Positions 10,901 through 23,390 of a stretch of 64,000 nt of DNA are shown in pieces. Position 1 is the first letter of the stretch; each line of letters opens with the position of its first letter. Location: positions 6,159,201-6,223,200 of the forward strand of contig OY754982.1 of the NCBI GenBank assembly GCA_963576475.1, written 5' to 3'. Both the position numbers and the translations under genes were made by a program. The notes beneath the pieces were generated by a model. The model did not search any database and was not told the DNA's origin. It saw only the letters and a list, made by a program, of their open reading frames with translations. Origin of the DNA: Molanna angustata. Lineage: Eukaryota > Arthropoda > Insecta > Trichoptera > Molannidae.

Positions 10901-13900
10901 ATTATGACAGGTGATATCATATGAAGATTTTTTTTGTTATTTATGGAAAGCTAATCAGTTCTATGTTCAAGCTCTTTACATTATAACATGAAATCAAATT
11001 ACAGAACTTTTCCATACATAGAAATTTATCTAATTACATTTTTATTCATACTAAATGTTACTATCAGGAATGTAAATTTTCTTCCGATAGTATATTTTTA
11101 TGTTAAGATAAACAAACTATTAATGCAGTATAGTGAAGAATGCTTATGTTGTATGAAATATTTTAAAAAAAGCAGATAAATTTTGTTCTAAAGAACGCGA
11201 GAGCATTTTCCAAATTTTGACAGGTGATATCATATGAAGATTTTTTTTGTTGTTTATGGAAAGCTAATCAGTTCTATGTTCAAGCTTTTTACATTATAAC
11301 ATGAAATCAAATTACTGAACTTTTCCATACATAGAAATTTATCTAATTACATTTTTATTCATACTAAATGTTACTATCAAGAATGTAAATTTTCTTCCGA
11401 TAGTATATTTTTATGTTAAGATAAACAAACTATTAATGCAGTATAGTGAAGAATGCTTATGTTGTATGAAATATTTTAAAAAAAGCAGATAAATTTTGTT
11501 CTAAAGAACGCGAGAGCATTTTCCAAATTTTGACAGGTGATATCATATGAAGATTTTTTTTGTTATTTATGGAAAGCTAATCGGTTCTATGTTCAAGCTC
11601 TTTACATTATAACATGATATCAAATTACTGAACTTTTCCATACATAGAAATTTATCTAATTACATTTTTATTCATACTAAATGTTACTATCAGGAATATA
11701 AATTTTCTTCCGATAGTATATTTTTATGTTAAGATAGACAAACTATTAATGCAGTATAGGGAAAAATGCTTATGTTGTATGAAATATTTTAAAAAAAGCA
11801 GATAAATTTTGTTCTAAAGAACGCGAGAGCATTTTCCAAATTTTGACAGGTGATATCATATGAAGATTTTTTTTGTTATTTATGGAAAGCTAATCAGTTC
11901 TATGTTCAAGCTCTTTACATTATAACATGAAATCAAATTACTGAACTTTTCCATACATAGAAATTTATCTAATTACATTTTTATTCATACTAAATGTTAC
12001 TATCAGGAATGTAAATTTTCTTCCGATAGTATATTTTTATGTTAAGATAAACAAACTATTAATGCAGTATAGTGAAGAATGCTTATGTTGTATGAAATAT
12101 TTTAAAAAAAGCAGATAAATTTTGTTCTAAAGAACGCGAGAGCATTTTCCAAATTTTGACAGGTGATATCATATGAAGATTTTTTTTGTTATTTATGGAA
12201 AGCTAATCAGTTCTATGTTCAAGCTCTTTACATTATAACATGAAATCAAATTACTGAACTTTTCCATACATAGAAATTTATCTAATTACATTTTTATTCA
12301 TACTAAATGTTACTATCAGGAACGTAAATTTTCTTCCGATAGTATATTTTTATGTTAAGATAAACAAACTATTAATGCAGTATAGTGAAGAATGCTTATG
12401 TTGTATGAAATATTTTAAAAAAAGCAGATAAATTTTGTTCTAAAGAACGCGAGAGCATTTTCCAAATTTTGACAGGTGATATCATATGAAGATTTTTTTT
12501 GTTATTTATGGAAAGCTAATCAGTTCTATGTTCAAGCTCTTTACATTATAACAAGAAATCAAATTACTGAACTTTTCCATACATAGAAATTTATCTAATT
12601 ACATTTTTATTCATACTAAATGTTACTATCAGGAATGTAAATTTTCTTCCGATAGTATATTTTTATGTTAAGATAAACAAACTATTAATGCAGTATAGTG
12701 AAGAATGCTTATGTTGTATGAAATATTTTAAAAAAAGCAGATAAATTTTGTTCTAAAGAACGCGAGAGCATTTTCCAAATTTTGACAGGTGATATCATAT
12801 GAAGATTTTTTTTGTTATTTATGGAAAGCTAATCAGTTCTATGTTCAAGCTCTTTACATTATAACATGAAATCAAATTACAGAACTTTTCCATACATAGA
12901 AATTTATCTAATTACATTTTTATTCATACTAAATGTTACTATCAGGAATGTAAATTTTCTTCCGATAGTATATTTTTATGTTAAGATAAACAAACTATTA
13001 ATGCAGTATAGTGAAGAATGCTTATGTTGTATGAAATATTTTAAAAAAAGCAGATAAATTTTGTTCTAAAGAACGCGAGAGCATTTTCCAAATTTTGACA
13101 GGTGATATCATATGAAGATTTTTTTTGTTGTTTATGGAAAGCTAATCAGTTCTATGTTCAAGCTTTTTACATTATAACATGAAATCAAATAACTGAACTT
13201 TTCCATACATAGAAATTTATCTAATTACATTTTTATTCATACTAAATGTTACTACCAGGAATATAAATTTTCTTCCGATAGTATATTTTTATGTTAAGAT
13301 AAACAAACTATTAATGCAGTATAGTGAAGAATGCTTATGTTGTATGAAATATTTTTAAAAAAGCACATAAATTTTGTTTTAAAGAACGCAAGAGTATTTT
13401 CCAAATTTTGACAGGTGATATCATATGAAGAATTTTTTTGTTATTTATGGAAAGCTAATCAGTTCTATGTTCAAGCTCTTTACATTATAACATGAAATCA
13501 AATTACTGAACTTTTCCATACATAGAAATTTATCTAATTACATTTTTATTCATACTAAATGTTACTACCAGGAATATAAATTTTCTTCCGATAGTATATT
13601 TTTATGTTAAGATAGACAAACTATTAATGCAGTATAGGAAAGAATGCTTATGTTGTATGAAATATTTTAAAAAAAGCAGATAAATTTTGTTCTAAAGAAC
13701 GCGAGAGCATTTTCCAAATTTGGAGAGGTGATATCATATGAAGAATTTTTTTGTTATTTATGGAAAGCTAATCAGTTCTATGTTCAAGCTCTTTACATTA
13801 TAACATGAAATCAAATTACTGAACTTTTCCATACATAGAAATTTATCTAATTACATTTTTATTCATACTAAATGTTACTATCAGGAATGTAAATTTTCTT

Positions 13901-16900
13901 CCGATAGTATATTTTTATGTTAAGATAAACAAACTATTAATGCAGTATAGTGAAGAATGCTTATGTTGTATGAAATATTTTAAAAAAAGCAGATAAATTT
14001 TGTTCTAAAGAACGCGAGAGCATTTTCCAAATTTTGACAGGTGATATCATATGAAGATTTTTTTTGTTATTTATGGAAAGCTAATCAGTTCTATGTTCAA
14101 GCTCTTTACATTATAACATGAAATCAAATTACTGAACTTTTCCATACATAGAAATTTATCTAATTACATTTTTATTCATACTAAATGTTACTATCAGGAA
14201 CGTAAATTTTCTTCCGATAGTATATTTTTATGTTAAGATAAACAAACTATTAATGCAGTATAGTGAAGAATGCTTATGTTGTATGAAATATTTTAAAAAA
14301 AGCAGATAAATTTTGTTCTAAAGAACGCGAGAGCATTTTCCAAATTTTGACAGGTGATATCATATGAAGATTTTTTTTGTTATTTATGGAAAGCTAATCA
14401 GTTCTATGTTCAAGCTCTTTACATTATAACAAGAAATCAAATTACTGAACTTTTCCATACATAGAAATTTATCTTATTACATTTTTATTCATACTAAATG
14501 TTACTATCAGGAATGTAAATTTTCTTCCGATAGTATATTTTTATGTTAAGATAAACAAACTATTAATGCAGTATAGTGAAGAATGCTTATGTTGTATGAA
14601 ATATTTTAAAAAAAGCAGATAAATTTTGTTCTAAAGAACGCGAGAGCATTTTCCAAATTTTGACAGGTGATATCATATGAAGATTTTTTTTGTTATTTAT
14701 GGAAAGCTAATCAGTTCTATGTTCAAGCTCTTTACATTATAACATGAAATCAAATTACAGAACTTTTCCATACATAGAAATTTATCTAATTACATTTTTA
14801 TTCATACTAAATGTTACTATCAGGAATGTAAATTTTCTTCCGATAGTATATTTTTATGTTAAGATAAACAAACTATTAATGCAGTATAGTGAAGAATGCT
14901 TATGTTGTATGAAATATTTTAAAAAAAGCAGATAAATTTTGTTCTAAAGAACGCGAGAGCATTTTCCAAATTTTGACAGGTGATATCATATGAAGATTTT
15001 TTTTGTTGTTTATGGAAAGCTAATCAGTTCTATGTTCAAGCTCTTTACATTATAACATGATATCAAATTACTGAACTTTTCCATACATAGAAATTTATCT
15101 AATTACATTTTTATTCATACTAAATGTTACTATCAGGAATATAAATTTTCTTCCGATAGTATATTTTTATGTTAAGATAGACAAACTATTAATGCAGTAT
15201 AGGGAAAAATGCTTATGTTGTATGAAATATTTTAAAAAAAGCAGATAAATTTTGTTCTAAAGAACGCGAGAGCATTTTCCAAATTTTGACAGGTGATATC
15301 ATATGAAGATTTTTTTTGTTATTTATGGAAAGCTAATCAGTTCTATGTTCAAGCTCTTTACATTATAACATGAAATCAAATTACTGAACTTTTCCATACA
15401 TAGAAATTTATCTAATTACATTTTTATTCATACTAAATGTTACTATCAGGAATGTAAATTTTCTTCCGATAGTATATTTTTATGTTAAGATAAACAAACT
15501 ATTAATGCAGTATAGTGAAGAATGCTTATGTTGTATGAAATATTTTAAAAAAAGCAGATAAATTTTGTTCTAAAGAACGCGAGAGCATTTTCCAAATTTT
15601 GACAGGTGATATCATATGAAGATTTTTTTTGTTATTTATGGAAAGCTAATCAGTTCTATGTTCAAGCTCTTTACATTATAACATGAAATCAAATTACTGA
15701 ACTTTTCCATACATAGAAATTTATCTAATTACATTTTTATTCATACTAAATGTTACTATCAGGAACGTAAATTTTCTTCCGATAGTATATTTTTATGTTA
15801 AGATAAACAAACTATTAATGCAGTATAGTGAAGAATGCTTATGTTGTATGAAATATTTTAAAAAAAGCAGATAAATTTTGTTCTAAAGAACGCGAGAGCA
15901 TTTTCCAAATTTTGACAGGTGATATCATATGAAGATTTTTTTTGTTATTTATGGAAAGCTAATCAGTTCTATGTTCAAGCTCTTTACATTATAACAAGAA
16001 ATCAAATTACTGAACTTTTCCATACATAGAAATTTATCTAATTACATTTTTATTCATACTAAATGTTACTATCAGGAATGTAAATTTTCTTCCGATAGTA
16101 TATTTTTATGTTAAGATAAACAAACTATTAATGCAGTATAGTGAAGAATGCTTATGTTGTATGAAATATTTTAAAAAAAGCAGATAAATTTTGTTCTAAA
16201 GAACGCGAGAGCATTTTCCAAATTTTGACAGGTGATATCATATGAAGATTTTTTTTGTTATTTATGGAAAGCTAATCAGTTCTATGTTCAAGCTCTTTAC
16301 ATTATAACATGAAATCAAATTACAGAACTTTTCCATACATAGAAATTTATCTAATTACATTTTTATTCATACTAAATGTTACTATCAGGAATGTAAATTT
16401 TCTTCCGATAGTATATTTTTATGTTAAGATAAACAAACTATTAATGCAGTATAGTGAAGAATGCTTATGTTGTATGAAATATTTTAAAAAAAGCAGATAA
16501 ATTTTGTTCTAAAGAACGCGAGAGCATTTTCCAAATTTTGACAGGTGATATCATATGAAGATTTTTTTTGTTGTTTATGGAAAGCTAATCAGTTCTATGT
16601 TCAAGCTTTTTACATTATAACATGAAATCAAATTACTGAACTTTTCCATACATAGAAATTTATCTAATTACATTTTTATTCATACTAAATGTTACTATCA
16701 GGAATATAAATTTTCTTCCGATAGTATATTTTTATGTTAAGATAGACAAACTTTTAATGCAGTATGGTGTAGAATGCTTATGTTGTATGAAATATTTTAA
16801 AAAAAGCAGATAAATTTTGTTTTAAAGAACGCAAGAGCATTTTCCAAATTTTGACAGGTGATATCATATGAATATTTTTTTTGTTATTTATGGAAAGCTA

Positions 16901-17754
16901 ATCTGTTCTATGTTCAAGCTCTTTACATTATAACATGATATCAAATTACTGAACTTTTCCATACATAGAAATTTATCTAATTACATTTTTATTCATACTA
17001 AATGTTACTATCAGGAATATAAATTTTCTTCCGATAGTATATTTTTATGTTAAGATAGACAAACTATTAATGCAGTATAGGGAAGAATGCTTATGTTGTA
17101 TGAAATATTTTAAAAAAAGCAGATAAATTTTGTTCTAAAGAACGCGAGAGCATTTTCCAAATTTTGACAGGTGATATCATATGAAGATTTTTTTTGTTAT
17201 TTATGGAAAGCTAATCAGTTCTATGTTCAAGCTCTTTACATTATAACATGATATCAAATTACTGAACTTTTCCATACATAGAAATTTATCTAATTACATT
17301 TTTATTCATACTAAATGTTACTATCAGGAATATAAATTTTCTTCCGATAGTATATTTTTATGTTAAGATAGACAAACTATTAATGCAGTATAGGGAAGAA
17401 TGCTTATGTTGTATGAAATATTTTAAAAAAAGCAGATAAATTTTGTTCTAAAGAACGCGAGAGCATTTTCCAAATTTTGACAGGTGATATCATATGAAGA
17501 TTTTTTTTGTTATTTATGGAAAGCTAATCAGTTCTATGTTCAAGCTCTTTACATTATAACATGAAATCAAATTACTGAACTTTTCCATACATAGAAATTT
17601 ATCTAATTACATTTTTATTCATACTAAATGTTACTAACAGGAATATAAATTTTCTTCCGATAGTATATTTTTATGTTAAGATAGACAAACTATTAATGCA
17701 GTATAGTGAAGACTGCTTATGTTGTATGAAATATTTTAAAAAAAGCAGATAAAT
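7940..17754 (+). repeat. 313-bp satellite array B, about 31 monomers
   Basis: Starts inside a monomer (ataatttttcttccgatagt) just after 7913 and runs head-to-tail to the second 3' end. Anchor at 8168 and ORF-bearing variant at 16309 are 26 monomers apart, with a few single-base indels such as the extra A near 8346. Higher-order spacing of 1,878 bases is kept between 10988, 12866 and 14744. Older-type monomers (tactacc, cacataaattttgttttaaag, tttggagaggtg) appear as a block at 9420-10000 and again at 13170-13750, mirroring 1240-1800, so a block of several kb containing them was duplicated. Confidence 0.95.
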
Positions 17755-18597
17755 TTTGTTTCAAAGAGCGTTAGAGCATTTTGACAATGTTGACACGTGA
17801 TATCATATGAAGAAATTTTATGATATCTATGAAAAGCTAATCAGTTCTAAGTTCAAGCTATTAATATTCTTATATCAATATGAAATCAATGAACTGAACA
17901 TTGCCAAATATAAAAAAATTCTCTTGTTACATATAAGTTTCATACAAATATCCATTAAATAAAATATAATTTTTGAAACCGTTGAATATTTTTCTTTTAA
18001 CATTGACCAACTTTGAATACAATTTTATGAAGATTCTTGGTGTTGTATAAATAGTTGAAACCAAATTAAAATATCTCTAATTTCCAGGTCGTGAGAGCAT
18101 TTTTTCAGTTTTAATAGATGAAATCATAAAGAAACATTGGGAAAAAATGAACCGTTGTCTATGGAAAACTAATCAGCTCTAAGTTTATGGACTTAACACA
18201 TGTGATATCAATATGAAGTCAATCGGACTTATAGTTTGGGCTGCAGAGAGGACACAAAAAAAAAACAACGTAAATGATGAATTCATAGAGAAGAAATCAA
18301 AAGTTGTCTATGGAAAACTAATCAGCTCTAGGTCTTTGCACTTTACACATATGATGTTAATATGAAGTCGATCAGACTTATAGTTTGGGCTGTAGAGAGG
18401 ACACAAAAAAGATAAATGCTACGGCGTACGGCGTACGGCGTACGGCGTACAGCGTATACGCCATACACACAAACACATCACGACGAAACTCATAGTGTGC
18501 ATTCTCTACATGATACCCATTGAGAAATTGATGTAAAAAAAATACGCTTAAATTTTGCGAAATCATGACTCTCCCCTATTCCATAGTGTGGAGAGTA
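17755..18597 (+). mobile_element. Element 3' region, second copy
   Basis: Same sequence as 7071-7913 at an offset of 10,684 bases, including the poly-A tract, the ggcgtac microsatellite (18423-18456) and the terminal hairpin with gtgtggagagta (18586-18597). Apparent identity extends upstream to about 17084 (matching 6400), about 1.5 kb in all, which implies a very recent duplication or gene conversion. Confidence 0.8.
18423..18456 (+). repeat. GGCGTAC microsatellite, second copy
   Basis: Same number of ggcgtac units as at 7739-7772, supporting the recent origin of the duplication. Confidence 0.85.
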
Positions 18598-18599
18598 AA

Positions 18600-18800
18600 A
18601 AGGGTTTAATTGTAAATTTATTTTACAAGGGAACTATTTTACAAGTCCAGATTTTAAAAACTTAGTCGATAGGTACAGTAAATTTGTAAAAATAAGCTGT
18701 TTTTTTTAATTCAAAGGCGTATCTTTTGAGGAATCTGGGGAAAGGATGTTCAAAATTTGCTATTCGGCTTATTATAGGACCTTAAATCTGTGTAACAATA
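18600..18800 (+). repeat. Dispersed repeat, copy 1
   Basis: agggtttaattg, acttttacaa-type spacing and caaaggcgtatcttttgagg, then ggaaa..atgttcaaaat, ctatt..gcttattatag. The matching order is found at 45795-45975 (caaagacgtatcttttgagg, ggaaattatattcaaaat, tagcctactatag), and a piece at 35890-35935. Class unknown; non-coding. Confidence 0.5.
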
Positions 18801-18859
18801 CGTAGTCATATAGTTCTCGCCAAATAACATGAACTTTTAGCCGAAAAGGGGGGCGATTT

Positions 18860-19796
18860 GAACGTAAACCAACGAAGCAAAAAGACACAAATTCGCGCTC
18901 TGCGCAACCGAAAGCTCGTTCAAGATGTTTGGCGAATATTATACTACCTACATTGTTACTCTAGCGCCGTAACAAATTAAATCCACTTAAAACTTACTAT
19001 TTCAATTTGTTGATACTAAAGCGTGTTTTATATTCGTTATGTCGGCACTAATATAATCCATTTTATTCTGGCCTCCTTCAGCCTAATCCTCTTTTTCATA
19101 GCCCATCGTGGCTTTACGAGGTGTCTACTACGCTTATTTCACTAAATATACGATCCTCTATCTCCATACCATTTGGCAATCTTCGGAGCTAAACTATCAG
19201 AGTGACCTATTTGTATAATGTATCCCCTAGAGGTGTTCATTTTGGTTACCAATGCCATCCCTCTGACGTCCTACCAAAGAAATCTTAAGGGTCACATACA
19301 CTGTATTATCTTATTGACATATTATCTCAAAGGGTTAACACAATTCAAAGTCCGTGGTACCAGGTGGTTACTTGATGTGGGTAGAACACAAAATTAAAGT
19401 AAAAATCCATTTTAAAATTGATGAACAAATAAAACAAAGTATTTTTCATATTTGGCAACATTGTAAAATCACTGTAACTCCACCCACACAGGTGGCAACG
19501 CTGTAAATGTTGTAGTGTAGAATGATTTAGTTTTGCATATAATTTGTAGATTGGCAATTTTTCAAACGAACCACAGTAAATGTTAAATATACAACATAGT
19601 GTATACTATGGCAATAAGTTAATCACACAGTAATAATAAAATAAAGATTACATATAAAGAAAAAAAAGACAAAAAAAGACTGAATACAAAAACAGCAATG
19701 AAAGGGTTCAGATATAATCAGATAGATATTTTCGCTTTAGCCTTTTTTAACATTCTTATTTCGTGAGGGTGTTATTTCTAGAGTGCACGAGGGCCC
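18860..19796. other. No gene recognised
   Basis: Unique-looking AT-rich sequence without convincing coding frames. A 70-codon minus frame (19345-19557) has no recognisable motif. Confidence 0.5.
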
Positions 19797-20015
19797 TTAA
19801 TTCATTGAAACGTATAATAAAACGTTAACGTACGCAGTGACTAAAGTAAAATAGGATAGGGCGCGCCCTCCAACCCTTCGTCCCTTAGTTCTGTTTGGGA
19901 CGTAAAGTGCCAACCCGCTCCTTCCCCCGGGGGCGGAATTGCCTCTCATTGTTAGTGAAGGAATAAATTTAGCCGCAAAGAAAGAACAAATGTTTAAAAG
20001 ACAAACTCGGAACAT
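19797..20015 (-). other. GC-rich segment with a short open frame, probably repeat-derived
   Basis: The stretch 19855-19960 is markedly GC-rich for this window (gcgcgccctccaaccc, cccccgggggcgg). A 72-codon minus frame includes RGNSAPGGRSGLALYVPNR and GRRVGGRALSYF. This looks like part of an unidentified repeat rather than a host gene; no start context or splice sites support a gene. Confidence 0.3.
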
Positions 20016-20336
20016 AGAAAAAAAGCAATTCGATTACAAGCTAGAATAATTCCGATAAAACCTAATTCGGCTTATGTGGACGTTCAACCATTTTGGACCG
20101 GAGACCTCTATTGAATAGCATGTTTAATTATTATTTTATTTATTTATTTACATAAATGACATGTGAATTAATTAACACAGTGAAATGATGTTATTAATTC
20201 ACATTCATTCATACAATCACAGCATATCTCACAATGTGGGGTAACCACCGACAGGTATGCGAGTGTGTAGGTATTATTTTTTCAAATAGAAGCTAACAAT
20301 ATATTAATTGATTATTAAATCCATTTTTTTTAAAGA

Positions 20337-20493
20337 ATGAATATGTCCTTGTGACAAGTAGGTATATACATACATCTTAATGAATTTCCTTAACAAAGCA
20401 TAAATACTTGTGAACAAAATCGGTCGTGGCAGGATTCAAACTCGCGATCAATGGATTACTAACCTAGTGCGCTAGCCGCTCTGCAACCACCTA
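20337..20493 (-). mobile_element. tRNA-derived SINE (family 1), diverged copy
   Basis: On the minus strand: tRNA-like head with A-box-like TGCAGAGCGGCTAG and B-box-like GAGTTTGAATCC (20432-20443), then a body ending in caaggacatattcatt. Same architecture as copies at 28120-28291, 35206-35386 and 39109-39271; the most diverged of the four. Confidence 0.75.
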
Positions 20494-20654
20494 TCTGTAT
20501 AAATATAAAAAAAAAATAACTTAAGTAAATATCCACTCCATACATCAATTATAAGCTTAAAATACTATCATTATATGAAATATATTATTTTATAGGTACA
20601 TACATATATATCTGTGTGTCATGAGACTATAATATATTTGTGTGAGACTGAATG

Positions 20655-20677
20655 TGTTGTGTGTGTGTGTGTGTGTG
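20655..20677 (+). repeat. GT microsatellite
   Basis: About eleven gt units, ending gtgtggcgcg. Confidence 0.9.
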
Positions 20678-20869
20678 GCGCGTATGTTAAGGTGCATGCA
20701 TGTGTGGTGCGTCATGATAAACCTATGAAGTAAGCGTTTTGAACTTTTGATCTTATTACCTTATAAAGAGAAGAATGAGAAATGAATATGAAAAAGAGAA
20801 AAATACCTGAAACATGTATCCTGTCTGTGCTAGTATGGTCTGGAAACTATCACGCTAATTGCGCGGACC

Positions 20870-21250
20870 ATACATAAGCTAAAATGCAATCAAAGATCCA
20901 GGGAAAGAAAAAGGCTAGGCGTAAGTCTTAGAGAGACAGAAGAAGAAATGAGGAAATCAGACGCCAGACAAAAATAGTTTATATCATGGATCCAGTTGCA
21001 AAACTTAAATGGCAATGGGCTAGACAGGGAATGGACAGATGGGCACCCAGAATTCAGAAATGGAGACCATGGAATATGAAAAGGGATGAATAGGCCAGCC
21101 TCATAAAAGGTGGGTCGATGATATTGTCCCCGTCGCTGGAAGAAGATGGGTCTAAAAAGCCCAAAAAAAGACGAATGGTAGTACTTAGAAGAGGCCTACA
21201 TCCAGCAGTGGGGAGATGGCTGAAGAAAGAAGAAGAAGAATACCTTATAT
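20870..21250 (+). pseudogene. RTE-like LINE reverse transcriptase C-terminal remnant
   Basis: Frame-broken C-terminal tail of a non-LTR polyprotein: MDPVAKLKWQWARQGMDRWA, then WRPW, HKRWVDDIVPVAGRRWV, then RRGLHPAVGRW. This is the usual order KLKWxWAGHxAR / RWxxxxxxWRP / RWxDDI..xAGxxW / EAYxxQW of RTE-type elements, with at least one stop and frameshifts. It ends in a GAAGAAGAA tail near 21230. A decayed 5'-truncated insertion. Confidence 0.75.
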
Positions 21251-21354
21251 TAGGAAGCACGACACATGCGTGTCACAAATCAGTCTCATCTCAACAAAAA
21301 AGCACCACATTCAGAATGGGGGGCAAAACTCATTACTGAACAAGGTATATATAT

Positions 21355-21555
21355 CGCTCGTTTACGAGAACAACAACATAAGTCAAAAATCCGATTTTTG
21401 AGTTCTATAAGTGCCAGAGAAAAAGCACATGATGTGTCGTTGTTTCACTGTCATAATATCTATATTTACTGTAATATTGACAAACACAACATTTCTGCAT
21501 TATAAACTGATAAATCGGATTTTTTAACTTATGTTGTTGTTCTCGCAAACGAGCC
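21355..21555. mobile_element. 201-bp MITE with ~37-bp terminal inverted repeats
   Basis: Left end cgctcgtttacgagaacaac and right end (read inverted) ggctcgtttgcgagaacaac continue as inverse copies through aacataagt..aaaaatccgat. Both sides are flanked by tatat(a), compatible with a TA or TATA target duplication as in Tc1/mariner-type MITEs. No coding content: the short overlapping frames across it are chance. Confidence 0.75.
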
Positions 21556-21572
21556 ATATATAAGATGTTATT

Positions 21573-22310
21573 TTGTATTGTATTGTATACATTTTATTTA
21601 GATGTAAAAAAATACAATTTCTTACATTTAGTATAAACAAAAACAAATAATAAAAAAAAACAAAACAAACATCGGATGACTATATGAACACCCAAAAAAG
21701 ACACGTACCTATCAATAACAATAAAACACAAAAGGAAAACACACTACCACAATAGAAGACATCAAACAACATGAAACAAAAACAACAATATAATTATGTA
21801 GTATCAAAACAAGCAAAACATATATTATAGAATCTTAGAACATAATATATAAACAATAGAAACACACGATTTTTAAAAAAAACTTTTGTTTTATGTATTC
21901 AGCACCTAAGCGACGAAAAGCGGCAAGACTAGACGCCTCCTTTACAGATTCAGGCAAATCATTATAAAGTTGTAAGCCTTTGTAGTACACACTATTTTGT
22001 GTACCTGCCAGGTTTGCCTACGGCAGTTTAAATGCGTCGGGTATGCGTGAACTTCAAAATTGTACATAATATTTTTTTGTAAATAAGGTGGTAAAAGTCT
22101 ATTTTTTAATTTGTAAATAAAAATTAGCACATTCAGAATTATTTGTTGTTTAACTGTCAAAATTTTCAACTGATCAAGCATATATTTAATTTTGCCTGTT
22201 GTATTTTCGATTACCCGGCTCTTACGGATCACCCGTAAACGTCGATAATCACCCGTAAAAGTTGACAGAAGAAAAGAGTGAAAGCACTCTAAGTCGGTGT
22301 CCCACAGCAA
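21573..22310 (-). pseudogene. 5'-truncated LINE: reverse transcriptase C-terminus plus 3' UTR
   Basis: Minus-strand open frame from 22310 reads LDQLKILTVKQQIILNVLIF, IYKLKNRLLPPYL; after a frameshift near 21985 it continues YYKGLQLYNDLPESVKEA, SSLAAFRRLGAEYIKQK. That is the tRQ..N..I..IYK / LYNxLPxxIK / FKxxLkxYL pattern that ends CR1/Jockey-type ORF2. A ~300-bp AT-rich 3' UTR follows with aataaaatg and a (tacaa)n tail at about 21569-21595. Confidence 0.7.
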
Positions 22311-22858
22311 GTGAAGTAATTAATAACTAAACAATAAATTAAATAATATACTTTCTTAATTAAAATAACCGATTTTTTTGTTCGTTATATTACCTAAGTA
22401 CAAATTGGATTATTTTTTACACGGTCTGTTGATCGAAATAATTTATTTTAAAACTTGAATGTCTTTTTTATGGTGGAGTCCTTTTGAAGTGAAGGTATTG
22501 TGTATGTATGTCCTAGAGTAGACAAATAGGTTTATTACGTCTAGACGTGCAATATCCTCTATATATTATGTATGTAATATAGTCTATATACATAGATAGT
22601 AGGTAGGTAGTAAGTACAGTACTGACCCTTGTTTCTCTATCCAGGTTTACAAAGTGTATAGTTTACAACTATTTATTTATTTCATATATTTATCACACAT
22701 ATTTTATAATGACACAAACAAGTAGACTACTGCTGCCCAACTAGGAAACCTTTAATGGGTATTTTAAATCAAACAAATGATTTGGTCTACATATATATTT
22801 TTTCCTGAGTCCAGGACGACCGTTTCAGCTTATTAGGCCCTTATCAACATTTGTTTGA

Positions 22859-22880
22859 TTTTTTTTTTTTTTTTTTTTTT
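22859..22880. repeat. Poly-T tract
   Basis: About 22 uninterrupted T residues at the border of a dispersed repeat; may be the poly-A tail of a minus-strand retroelement. Confidence 0.8.
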
Positions 22881-23093
22881 TATTTTTTAATTAACACATA
22901 CAACATTAGATAGTTTATTACATGGATTAATACATATGATACATCAATTATCTAAATCTAATGTCAGTTACATGTGTCAAATACATTTTGGTTTGTGTGT
23001 GTAGTGTAAGTAGTAAAGTATTTTTATTATTTATTTATTTAATTATTATTCCGCTTATGTAAGAGAGAGGGTGTGTATATGTATGTGTGTGTG

Positions 23094-23146
<53 letters not shown>

Positions 23147-23190
23147 GTGTGTGAGGGTGTGTGAGGGTGTGTGTGTGTGTAAAAGAGAGT
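22881..23190 (+). repeat. Dispersed repeat copy 1 with GT microsatellite
   Basis: Matches 40345-40635: cattagatagttt, tacatggatta, aattatctaaatctaatgtc, tacatgtgtcaaatacat, ttccgcttatgtaagagaga, then a GT-rich microsatellite (23083-23180, interrupted by gagg). It carries an internal microsatellite seed and ends at slightly different points in the two copies. No coding frame. Confidence 0.75.
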
Positions 23191-23390
23191 ATGTGGACTT
23201 AAGAGTGATGGGCCATGGTTAGCTATTGTTTTCTAATTTATCTATTTGGGATATTTTCCGTCGATATTCGTTTGGGGAGTCGTAAAAAATGTCCAAGTTT
23301 AAAATATCCACATACCTTGTGTAAGCATCCATGGCCCTATTGATTGGTGAATTTATTGCAGCATTTGTTTTATAATATTTGCATTTAAAT

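Larger units (their letters stand above)
925..18597 (+). mobile_element. Giant satellite-filled Helentron-like composite element
   Basis: Left end begins cgagtgggttgtggcc and carries actctccacac (949-959). The right end carries its exact inverse gtgtggagagt (18586-18596), just after a short hairpin (cctattccatagtg). The same end pair occurs in four smaller elements in this window. Short subterminal inverted repeats, a 3' hairpin, internal tandem repeats and a microsatellite near the 3' end fit non-autonomous Helentron/Helitron2 elements (HINEs such as Drosophila DINE-1). No Rep/helicase gene is present, so the assignment is by structure. The interior is almost entirely 313-bp satellite in two arrays, each closed by the same 3' end; it may be two head-to-tail copies with the second left end lost. 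Confidence 0.7.

Noticed and set aside
925..18597. CRISPR array
   Set aside because: Direct repeats are 313-bp contiguous monomers without spacers, in eukaryotic DNA.
21118..21505. Cluster of short plus and minus frames
   Set aside because: Shadows of a decayed LINE tail and of a MITE.
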